Assembly: GCA_016763395.1 (NCBI GenBank) | Contig: JAESTW010000260.1 | Location: 1 to 19,111, forward strand | Length of the DNA: 19,111 nt | Source: Kofleriaceae bacterium | GTDB lineage: Bacteria; Myxococcota_A; Polyangia; Haliangiales; Haliangiaceae | Direction of reading: 5' to 3' | In this document: positions 1 to 6,251 of the stretch, piece by piece | Position numbering within the stretch: the first letter of the stretch is position 1 | Layout of the letters: each line of letters opens with the position of its first letter | Notes under the pieces: model-generated | Told to the model about the DNA's origin: nothing | The model's input: only the letters and a program-made list of their open reading frames with translations | Database searches by the model: none | Translations under genes and position numbers: made by a program

Positions 1-2377
1 CCCGAAAGAACCGTGCAGTCGCGTAGCGATCTCCGCCCTCGCTTTGCATTGGTTCAATAATGCACGCGAAATACTCGCCACTCTTGAGCGCTTCATCAAC
101 TCTCCCCAACGAGACAATTTCTGAAGCAAGCAATGCGTCTTCGCCTTCGTCCCCAAGGCGCTTCTTCAAGTCCTCGATATCCCCGATCCCCGCTGACGCG
201 TAGTATCCAGAAGGTGCGCTTGGCTCTGCGTCGCCTGGGGTTGCCCATATCGGGTACGGTGCAAAGTTGCCCTCGTATCCTTCGATTTCGTAGGGACCTC
301 GCTTGGCGGGGTTGTAGGTCAGAGAGAGTGGCAAGAGAGTACGGCCGTGAAAGCTGCCTTCGAAGGCCAAAACCTTGTCCGCACCTTTGTTCTCAGCGTT
401 GAGGCGTGCCAGAGCGAGGGCCTTGTCGTTGGCCTCTGCACCACTATTGGCAAAACAAACTTCGGGCAAGCCAGGAACCATCTGCCGAAGTACGGTGGCA
501 AAACTTGATTCCGCGTTATGCCCCTCGATGCTCGGATCTAGTGTCCGAGTTAAGGTATCGCCAAACTCACCTTCAGTGTAGCCTCGGACAACTCGGTCTT
601 CGGAGAAGCCGCCGCACAGAGTTGCAGTTTGGCTCATTCCGTCTAGAACCGAGAGCGGCGAATCATCCACAGAAACCAAATACGGTCCAGCAGAACGCAT
701 GTGGTCAAACACTGGCGGCTTTTTCTCTTGAACCACTCGGTCAGCGGCGTAGAGCCGAGTTAGCCACTGTTCTGACTTGGGAAGATGTCCGCCTTTGGGC
801 AGGCGAATTGCCATCGGACGAGGCTCATCATAAAGACGACGCGACGACTCTTCCTCTTCTTCTCGAGCATGCTGCGCCGCTAGCCTGTCAAGCTCAGGAG
901 GTGGCATGGTTGCGAGGAGTTTGGGATGAACTTGAATCCTCCCGATAACGTTTTCTTGCACAGCGACCGCAGCCACGACATTGCGAGCGGCGTGCGCTCC
1001 GGCCGGACGATAGTTGCCGCTCTTGCCCAATCCACCGAAAGGCAAGCGGGGGCTGGCCTGATTGGTCGATCGATTGCGATTGAGAATTCCGGAGTTTGTG
1101 TCCCGATAGAAGCGCTCAAAGCGAGTATCACACGAGGTAAAGATGCTGTTGGCCAAACCAAATTTGCTGGCGCGCATGATCGCGATCGCCTCGTCATCAT
1201 CAGAGAAGCTCTGAATGCAAACGTCGGGGCCGAACAGCTCGATATCGGTATAGCCAGCAACCTCAGACAATCCTTGAGGTAGAAGATGCACCGAAGCCTT
1301 GGCGAAGCTACCACCATCAATACGCCCACCGGGCAACAAGGGTTCAGCGCCAGCGCTAACCGCTGTAGCCAATGCCTTCTCTAGAGCATCTCGCCCAGAT
1401 GATGTCGCCAACGGCCCAGCAAACGATTCAGATGACTCAGGATCGCCGAATTTCAGCGACTTCACCATCGGTAACAACACTGCTAGGAGCTCACTGATAC
1501 GGCTGGAATGTACCAATACCCTATCGGTACATGTGCAGCGCTGTCCGGTCGTCAGATATCCTCCAACCACGATTTCGTGGGCAGCCTGGCGCAGGTCTGC
1601 ATCTTCAGCAACCACGACTGTATTCTTGCCACCCATCTCCAGTGCTACGAGAAGTTCGGGCCTGGCAACTGACTGCTCGGTAATCTTCTTACCGACGCCA
1701 TAGGAACCAGTAAAGCACAAACCGCGGACATGCGGATTGGCCGCCAATGCAGCGCCGGCCTCACCGCCGCCCTGCACCATATTGAACACACCAGTGGGCA
1801 AGTCAGAATCCATTACCGCCTGGGCGTATACCTGCGAACACAAAGGCGTAACTTCAGAGCCTTTAACGATCACCGAGTTGCCCATCAACAATGCGGGAAC
1901 TAAATGCGCGTGGCACAAGTGCAAAGGAAAGTTAAATGGTCCGATTACCCCTACGACACCCAGCGCGTGGTATCGCATTTGCTCCGCCGGAAACCCTGGA
2001 ACCGCGCCTTCGACGAGATCTTTATCAACGCTGGCTTTCACTAGGTCAAATCGATTGATCAGCGCGTTGACCTCGACTGCCGCTTCACTGCGGAGTTTTC
2101 CCGTCTCCAAAACGATCGCGTCCGCCAGTTCTTTGGCACGTGATCGAATGGATTCTCGCAAGCTCAGAAGCATGGAAAACCGCTCTTCACGGCTTCGCTG
2201 CACCCAAGCAAAAGATGCCTCAGCAGCCGCTTCTGCCGCCAATGCGACGTTATTAGGATCCCAGCTGGTCTCCAGAACGATCTGGCCTCCTCGAGCGGGA
2301 TTGGTGGAAGTCAGTGGCCGTCCGTTTGGTGCAACGAAACGTCCCGAGATGAAATCGCCGAGTGCTTGCATAGTCAT
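1..2377 (-). CDS. Aldehyde dehydrogenase (AstD-like) fused to class-III aminotransferase, 3'-truncated by window edge
   Basis: Reading leftwards from ATG at 2377 (or the second ATG at 2371) there are 792 codons without a stop, running off the window. Residues 1-485 form a full NAD(P)-aldehyde dehydrogenase: FNF (148-150), KGSE (172-175), FTGS (222-225), EMGGKN (247-252) and the catalytic Cys281 in GQRCTCTDR, closest by eye to AstD, succinylglutamate semialdehyde dehydrogenase. Its C-terminal FGGLGKSGNYRP also fits AstD. A charged Glu/Arg linker (about 486-555) leads into a class-III PLP aminotransferase: SGAEAN (645-650), SFHGRT (675-680) and EPMQSEGGD (775-783). The last motif recalls GABA or lysine omega-aminotransferases. 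The PLP lysine should lie beyond the window. The inferred role is transamination of an omega-amino acid followed by oxidation of the semialdehyde in one polypeptide; the substrate is unknown. No clear Shine-Dalgarno was seen. Confidence 0.9.
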   Translation of the reverse strand, partial: MTMQALGDFISGRFVAPNGRPLTSTNPARGGQIVLETSWDPNNVALAAEAAAEASFAWVQRSREERFSMLLSLRESIRSRAKELADAIVLETGKLRSEAAVEVNALINRFDLVKASVDKDLVEGAVPGFPAEQMRYHALGVVGVIGPFNFPLHLCHAHLVPALLMGNSVIVKGSEVTPLCSQVYAQAVMDSDLPTGVFNMVQGGGEAGAALAANPHVRGLCFTGSYGVGKKITEQSVARPELLVALEMGGKNTVVVAEDADLRQAAHEIVVGGYLTTGQRCTCTDRVLVHSSRISELLAVLLPMVKSLKFGDPESSESFAGPLATSSGRDALEKALATAVSAGAEPLLPGGRIDGGSFAKASVHLLPQGLSEVAGYTDIELFGPDVCIQSFSDDDEAIAIMRASKFGLANSIFTSCDTRFERFYRDTNSGILNRNRSTNQASPRLPFGGLGKSGNYRPAGAHAARNVVAAVAVQENVIGRIQVHPKLLATMPPPELDRLAAQHAREEEEESSRRLYDEPRPMAIRLPKGGHLPKSEQWLTRLYAADRVVQEKKPPVFDHMRSAGPYLVSVDDSPLSVLDGMSQTATLCGGFSEDRVVRGYTEGEFGDTLTRTLDPSIEGHNAESSFATVLRQMVPGLPEVCFANSGAEANDKALALARLNAENKGADKVLAFEGSFHGRTLLPLSLTYNPAKRGPYEIEGYEGNFAPYPIWATPGDAEPSAPSGYYASAGIGDIEDLKKRLGDEGEDALLASEIVSLGRVDEALKSGEYFACIIEPMQSEGGDRYATARFFR

Positions 2378-2387
2378 AATTGGATCA

Positions 2388-2417
2388 CTTCGAACGCGGG
2401 AAAATCGTGGTTCGAAG
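2388..2417. repeat. Inverted repeat with paired TTCGAA palindromes upstream of the dehydrogenase-aminotransferase gene
   Basis: CTTCGAAC (2388-2395) and GTTCGAAG (2410-2417) are perfect 8-bp inverted arms separated by 14 nt. Each arm holds the palindrome TTCGAA, and the two palindromes are 22 bp apart, about two helical turns. The element lies 11-40 bp upstream of the start codon at 2377. It could be an operator for a dimeric or tetrameric repressor, or a leader hairpin. The repeat is seen directly; the function is a guess. Confidence 0.4.
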
Positions 2418-2516
2418 GTGGGGCGAGTTTAGACCTATTTGGTCTTCGCGACGGGGCTCTTGCACAACAAAATTAATCGGTCCTTTTGCGACTGTCATCC
2501 TATGGCACTGCTGTTG

Positions 2517-2536
2517 TATAGTTTGCGACAACAGTG
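2517..2536 (+). promoter_or_regulatory. Possible leaderless promoter: -10 hexamer just upstream of a GTG start
   Basis: TATAGT at 2517-2522 lies 11 nt before the GTG start at 2534, which would put transcription start about 5 nt before the codon. There is no Shine-Dalgarno in front of the GTG, which fits a leaderless mRNA. No good -35 hexamer is seen at 16-18 nt spacing, so this is tentative. Confidence 0.3.
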
Positions 2537-4324
2537 GCTTCACTATTTTTTCAAGCGGGCCCAAACGCCGGCAGACGATTCAAGCTAGGCGAGGGTGACT
2601 GCATTATTGGTAGGCGCTCAGACTGCCAGATATTTGTTCCGGACATGCGCGTTTCTCGTCAGCACGCACGGCTTCGACGCGAGGGTGACACCTGGCAAGT
2701 CGAAGACCTCGGTTCTAACAACGGCACCTTCGTCAATGGCAAGAGGGTTTCGATTGGCCAGATCAAACACGACGACGAAATCACCATCGCGAACAATCGC
2801 ATTCGCGTCGAGATTCCCGAATCGAAAAAAGAGCTCGGCACTCACGAAGCGAACGTCACCGTTGTCGATTTGCGCAATCCCAAGGTCTTTGTCGACTCGA
2901 GTTCGTCGAGCGGAACTATTGGAGTATTGGACAAAAGCTGCGTCAACCCCAATTTAGTCGAAATCAAAGACGTAAAACGCGAACTCAGGCTACTGGAGCG
3001 AAAGCTCAACGCGCTCACCGCACTCTTGCAAAGCGCAGCGACGACTATTGATCCGGTAGAGCTACTGGACAAAATCGTAGAAGCACTTCTCGACGTATTT
3101 CCCTCTGCTGAGTCTGTTGGTGTTCTTGTCGAAGATGAAAAAACTGGCGAACTCAAGGTACAGACCAAGAGACACCGCAAGGCGAACTTTGGCTCGGACA
3201 TGCGTGTTCCGGGAACCATCATTCGGCATGTTGTTGAGGACCGAAAGGGAATTCTCCTGCAAGGAGAGGACAATACAGAGTCTCAGCCGATTCCCGGGAA
3301 GAATAAACTTCACGGCAAAACAGCACTAGTCGAGGCAATTACACCCGGTGTGGAGCCCGCCGGTTCACGGATGGGCGCGCCGCTACAATCCCACGGCGAA
3401 AACTACGGCGCAATTTACGTAGAAGGCAAAGGACAAAGCTTTCGTCAAGAAGATGTTTCGCTACTCAGCAGCATCGCTGCGCAAGCCGGCTTGGCGATCC
3501 ACGCGACTCGACAGCAACAACGCGAAGCTGTCCAGCAGCGAGTAGAGCGGGATTTGCATGTTGCCCGGCAGATTCAGCGAAGCCTCTTGCCATCTGACGT
3601 TCCCCGAATTGACGGTATGGGCTTTGGCGTACACTACGAGCCCGCGTACCAAATCGGCGGCGACTTCTACGATTTCATTTGGCATGACAAAAGTCATCTG
3701 GGAATGGCGATTGGCGATGTCTCCGGCAAGGGCATCAGTGCAGCGATGTATATGGCCAGTTTGACCAGCCAGCTGCGCTCTCGGGCCCCTTTTGCAACTT
3801 CACCGGGCAAGCTGCTTTCCAAAGTGAACCAGTCGATGTTGCAACTGGGAGACGATGGCATGTTCGCTACCTTGGCCTATATGATCTACGATCTCGATAC
3901 TGGCATTTTGGTCTTCACCAACGCTGGACACATGGTTCCCCTGTTGCGACGCGGTGGCCGCATCTACCCAATTGAGTCCGATGACGCCCACTGCACCCCG
4001 ATCGGCATCCTCGAAGGTGCTGATTTCGGAGAGGCAAAGATTCAGCTGGAGCCAGGAGATTTGGTGATCTTATGTACTGACGGCGTTCACGAAGCGCGCG
4101 GCACTGATGGCAGTGAATACGGTGTTAAGCGCCTTAGCCAGCAAATTCGCACTTCGCCTGGCCAAGCTAAAGAGGTCACAGAGGCGATCTTGCGGGATAT
4201 CGACGTATTTGTTGGCAACGGGCCGCAAACCGACGACATCACCCTCATGGCCTTTAGTATTAGCGAAAATCAGGTCAGACGGCGTCTAGATACCGTTACG
4301 GGCGTAAACGAGATTATTGAATAG
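2534..4324 (+). CDS. FHA-GAF-SpoIIE/PP2C serine phosphatase regulator
   Basis: This 596-residue cytoplasmic signalling protein starts with GTG, chosen because the FHA fold begins at residue 2. Residues 1-95 are an FHA phosphothreonine-binding domain with GRRSDC (26-31), SRQHARL (41-47) and SNNGTFVNG (61-69). Residues 95-145 form a Ser-rich linker. Residues 145-165 look helical or coiled-coil, and 166-335 form a GAF-like sensor domain. Residues 336-578 are a SpoIIE/RsbU-type PP2C phosphatase with the RQIQRSLLP signature (345-353), metal-binding aspartates in GGDFYD (375-380), GDVSGKG (394-400) and TDG (515-517), and TDDIT (566-570). In this family such phosphatases dephosphorylate anti-sigma-factor antagonists or similar Ser/Thr-phosphoproteins, and the FHA domain would dock a phosphorylated partner. 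No cognate kinase or antagonist gene is adjacent, so the pathway is unknown. It is divergent from the dehydrogenase-aminotransferase gene. Confidence 0.93.
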   Translation: MASLFFQAGPNAGRRFKLGEGDCIIGRRSDCQIFVPDMRVSRQHARLRREGDTWQVEDLGSNNGTFVNGKRVSIGQIKHDDEITIANNRIRVEIPESKKELGTHEANVTVVDLRNPKVFVDSSSSSGTIGVLDKSCVNPNLVEIKDVKRELRLLERKLNALTALLQSAATTIDPVELLDKIVEALLDVFPSAESVGVLVEDEKTGELKVQTKRHRKANFGSDMRVPGTIIRHVVEDRKGILLQGEDNTESQPIPGKNKLHGKTALVEAITPGVEPAGSRMGAPLQSHGENYGAIYVEGKGQSFRQEDVSLLSSIAAQAGLAIHATRQQQREAVQQRVERDLHVARQIQRSLLPSDVPRIDGMGFGVHYEPAYQIGGDFYDFIWHDKSHLGMAIGDVSGKGISAAMYMASLTSQLRSRAPFATSPGKLLSKVNQSMLQLGDDGMFATLAYMIYDLDTGILVFTNAGHMVPLLRRGGRIYPIESDDAHCTPIGILEGADFGEAKIQLEPGDLVILCTDGVHEARGTDGSEYGVKRLSQQIRTSPGQAKEVTEAILRDIDVFVGNGPQTDDITLMAFSISENQVRRRLDTVTGVNEIIE

Positions 4325-4408
4325 GCTCCGATTCGGGGTTGCAGATGACTATTTTGCTAGGTGATCCGGTTGCCGATCTGATTTAGTTCTCAGCAGGAGG
4401 CAGAGCCC

Positions 4409-4437
4409 TTGCCACACCAGCAAGCCTGTGTCATATT
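4409..4437 (+). promoter_or_regulatory. Candidate sigma-70 promoter for rpmG-rpmB with GC-rich discriminator
   Basis: TTGCCA (4409-4414) and CATATT (4432-4437) are separated by 17 nt, close to the housekeeping consensus. The bases that follow, GCGCGCCCC, form a very GC-rich discriminator of the kind found at stringently controlled ribosomal promoters. Predicted transcription start is about 4444, giving a leader of roughly 60 nt before the L33 start. Confidence 0.45.
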
Positions 4438-4484
4438 GCGCGCCCCTGCACCGAGCAGGCTTACCTTCGAAGATTATTTTCGAA
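4422..4484 (+). repeat. Inverted repeats in the rpmG promoter/leader region
   Basis: AAGCCTG (4422-4428) and CAGGCTT (4456-4462) are perfect inverted arms spanning the predicted start site. Immediately downstream, TTCGAA occurs twice (4466-4471 and 4479-4484), able to form a 6-bp hairpin with a 7-nt loop just ahead of the ribosome binding site. They might serve ribosomal-protein feedback or be chance; nothing more can be read from sequence alone. Confidence 0.3.
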
Positions 4485-4504
4485 CATCTGGCAGGAATCA
4501 CGAC

Positions 4505-4675
4505 ATGGCAAAAAAATCCAAAGGCAGAGAACTAATTCGTTTGGTTTCCACTGCAGGCACAGGCTACTTCTACACAACCACCAAAAGTAAGAAACGTACT
4601 CCGGACAAGCTCGTATTCAAAAAGTACGATCCAAAAATCCGTAAGCACGTCGACTTCAAAGAATCAAAGATCTAG
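4505..4675 (+). CDS. rpmG: 50S ribosomal protein L33
   Basis: The product is 56 residues, beginning with MAKKSKGRELIRLVSTA and ending in HVDFKESKI, matching bacterial L33 in length and sequence. L33 is a small protein of the large ribosomal subunit near the E site. The reading frame is open back to 4409, but the family start is the ATG at 4505, preceded by AGGAA at good spacing (4493-4497). It lacks the paired zinc-binding cysteines, so it is the zinc-independent (C-minus) form. rpmB follows 14 nt downstream. The order rpmG-rpmB is the reverse of the Escherichia coli rpmB-rpmG pair. Confidence 0.95.
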   Translation: MAKKSKGRELIRLVSTAGTGYFYTTTKSKKRTPDKLVFKKYDPKIRKHVDFKESKI

Positions 4676-4689
4676 TAAGGATTATTACC

Positions 4690-4926
4690 ATGTCTCGAGT
4701 ATGCCAAGTAACGGGTAAAGTTGCCCTTGTCGGAAACAATGTCTCTCACTCTAAGCGCCACACAAAGAAGCGCTCAGAAATCAACCTGCGCCGAAAGCGC
4801 CTCTGGTTTGAGGAGGAAACACGCTTTGTGAGCCTTCGTGTATCTGCACGGGGAATGCGCACAATAGACAAGCGCGGACTTGCTGCAGTAATTAAAGACA
4901 TTCGCGCACGCGGCGAAAAAGTCTAA
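4690..4926 (+). CDS. rpmB: 50S ribosomal protein L28
   Basis: The product is 78 residues, the usual length for L28, with the conserved start MSRVCQVTGK, the middle FVSLRVSARGMRTIDKRG and the end RARGEKV. L28 is a basic protein of the large ribosomal subunit. AAGGAT about 9 nt upstream of the ATG serves as ribosome binding site. It lies 14 nt after rpmG and is followed by an intrinsic terminator at 5003-5031, so rpmG-rpmB is a two-gene transcription unit. Only one cysteine is present, so there is no zinc ribbon. Confidence 0.96.
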   Translation: MSRVCQVTGKVALVGNNVSHSKRHTKKRSEINLRRKRLWFEEETRFVSLRVSARGMRTIDKRGLAAVIKDIRARGEKV

Positions 4927-4932
4927 ACATTT

Positions 4933-4953
4933 CGTTAAGCATTTTGCTAAACG
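4933..4953 (+). repeat. Small hairpin just downstream of rpmB
   Basis: CGTTAAGCA (4933-4941) can pair with TGCTAAACG (4945-4953) across a TTT loop, with one A-A mismatch. It has no T-tract, so it is not itself a terminator. It may stabilise the rpmGB transcript end or act with the terminator downstream. Confidence 0.3.
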
Positions 4954-5002
4954 GTCGAAGGAAGATTCCGATTGGAGTTCCTTCATTCAGTTTGGTCGCA
5001 AG

Positions 5003-5031
5003 AAAGCTCTACTTCAATGGTAGAGCTTTTT
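5003..5031 (+). terminator. Intrinsic terminator of rpmG-rpmB
   Basis: AAAGCTCTAC (5003-5012) and GTAGAGCTTT (5020-5029) form a perfect 10-bp stem with a 7-nt loop, and the right arm runs into five T residues (5027-5031). It sits between convergent genes: rpmB ends at 4926 and the PLP lyase on the minus strand ends at 5047. It terminates mainly plus-strand transcription, because the minus-strand side lacks a T-run after the stem. Confidence 0.85.
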
Positions 5032-5046
5032 GTCGTTTCGGAACTA

Positions 5047-6159
5047 TTACCCTAGCGCTTGCAGCAGATCTTCCTTTAGGTCCTCGATATGTTCTAGGCC
5101 AACACTCAATCGCAGCATGGATTCTGGAACTATTGTTCCCACTCTCTCGGGCGAGAAGCGGTGCTGAATTAGGCTTTCGACCCCACCTAGGCTGGTGGCA
5201 TTGACAAAGAGTTTCACCCGAGAAGCGACGGTCAGTGCAGCCTCTCGCCCACCAGCGACTTCCATTGAGACCATGCCGCCGCCGGCCGACATTTGCTTCT
5301 TGGCCAATGCTATGTCCGGGTTTGACGGTAAGAAGGGATAGTGAACTCGGCTTATCTTGGGGTGCTGGGAAAGCAGGTGAGCTATCGCAAGCGCGTTTTC
5401 GCAGTGCTTGGCAATGCGGCAATGCAAACTCATCAGACCGCGGCTCACCATGTATGCGTTGAAAGGTGAGAGTACCCCGCCCGTAATGCTACGAACTTTT
5501 CGTAGTGACTCAACCAATTCCTCGTCCTGCCTGACAATCAGTGCGCCTCCCTGCACGTCACTATGTCCGCCAAAGTACTTGGTTGCCGAGTGAAGAACCA
5601 CGTCTGCGCCCCAGTTTAGAGGCTGTTGTAACGCGGATGTGGCGAAGGTTCCGTCTACAACCACCCGAGCATTCACCGTAGCGGCAACTCGGACAATGGT
5701 TTCGATATCCACCAATTCCAATCCTGGATTGGAAGGCGTTTCAAACCAGATAAGCTCCACCTCGGGTGTAATCGCCTTTTCCAATGCTCCGGAATCCCGT
5801 AGATCGGCAAACTCTGAGACCAAGTTCCATTGAGGAAATAGGTTTTTTACCAGCTTTTGAAAGCCAGAGTAGAGGTCTCTATGAAAGATAACTTTCGCTC
5901 TTGCCGGAAGCGTTTGAAGCAACGCAGTGCCTGCAGCCATTCCCGAAGCAAAGGTCACAGCACCTTCACCGCAATCCAATGCTGCCAAGCGAGTTTCAAG
6001 ATCTGCTACGTTGGGATTGTCGTCACGAATGTAGTCGAACTCGCTGATACCTTCGTCTGTACCTCCGAATTCATAGGTCGTGGAAAGATGGATGGGTGGC
6101 GAAAGTGCTCCCTCACGACGTATTCCAGGCAAGTGAATTGCAATGGTTTCCGGTCTCAT
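5047..6159 (-). CDS. Cys/Met-metabolism PLP-dependent enzyme (cystathionine gamma-synthase/lyase family)
   Basis: This 370-residue enzyme is slightly shorter than the usual 380-400. It shows the family signature SATKYFGGHSDVQGG with the PLP Schiff-base Lys194. It also has Asp169 in VVDGTFATS, the glycine-rich ASGMAAGTA (71-79) and ETPSNPGLELVDI (140-152). Tyr43 and Arg45 in DYIRDDNP correspond to the YxRxxNP phosphate-binding signature. Members catalyse gamma-replacement or elimination on homoserine esters, cystathionine, homocysteine or methionine (transsulfuration). Sequence does not separate synthase from lyase here. No other sulfur-pathway gene is nearby. The gene lies 89 nt downstream of the MFS transporter on the same strand, but a TACAAT hexamer 8 nt before its ATG suggests its own, possibly leaderless, promoter. 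Confidence 0.9.
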   Translation of the reverse strand: MRPETIAIHLPGIRREGALSPPIHLSTTYEFGGTDEGISEFDYIRDDNPNVADLETRLAALDCGEGAVTFASGMAAGTALLQTLPARAKVIFHRDLYSGFQKLVKNLFPQWNLVSEFADLRDSGALEKAITPEVELIWFETPSNPGLELVDIETIVRVAATVNARVVVDGTFATSALQQPLNWGADVVLHSATKYFGGHSDVQGGALIVRQDEELVESLRKVRSITGGVLSPFNAYMVSRGLMSLHCRIAKHCENALAIAHLLSQHPKISRVHYPFLPSNPDIALAKKQMSAGGGMVSMEVAGGREAALTVASRVKLFVNATSLGGVESLIQHRFSPERVGTIVPESMLRLSVGLEHIEDLKEDLLQALG

Positions 6160-6167
6160 TGCGAGCG

Positions 6168-6173
6168 ATTGTA
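6168..6173 (-). promoter_or_regulatory. Possible -10 hexamer (TACAAT) for a leaderless PLP-lyase transcript
   Basis: On the minus strand TACAAT lies 8 nt before the ATG at 6159, so transcription would begin at or next to the start codon. No Shine-Dalgarno sequence precedes this ATG. No convincing -35 is visible; TTTCCT at 18-nt spacing is weak. Confidence 0.3.
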
Positions 6174-6199
6174 CCAGCGCGGACTCGCCAGAGGAAAGC

Positions 6200-6251
6200 T
6201 AGCAACGGGTGGTCCGGTTTCGACGAGGTCTTGCCTTCTCCGCGTTAGCTA
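6200..6251 (-). repeat. Long-loop inverted repeat starting in the MFS stop codon
   Basis: TAGCAACG (6200-6207) can pair with CGTTAGCTA (6243-6251) with a one-base bulge and a loop of about 35 nt. The right arm includes the stop codon of the transporter gene. There is no T-tract. It is noted because the hairpins after pdxJ and sucB also begin in stop codons. Confidence 0.25.

Noticed and set aside
319..360. Suspected frameshift between SFHGRT and YNPAKRGP in the aminotransferase part
   Set aside because: A careful recount of the CT-rich stretch gives an uninterrupted frame (SFHGRTLLPLSLTYNP), and the 792-codon total fits the coordinates exactly.
4409..4504. Extended N-terminus of ribosomal protein L33
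   Set aside because: L33 starts with MAKKSKG at 4505, with its own AGGAA site; the extension covers the predicted promoter and leader.
5003..5031. Bidirectional action of the rpmGB terminator for the convergent PLP lyase
   Set aside because: On the minus strand the stem is not followed by a T-run, so only plus-strand termination is supported.
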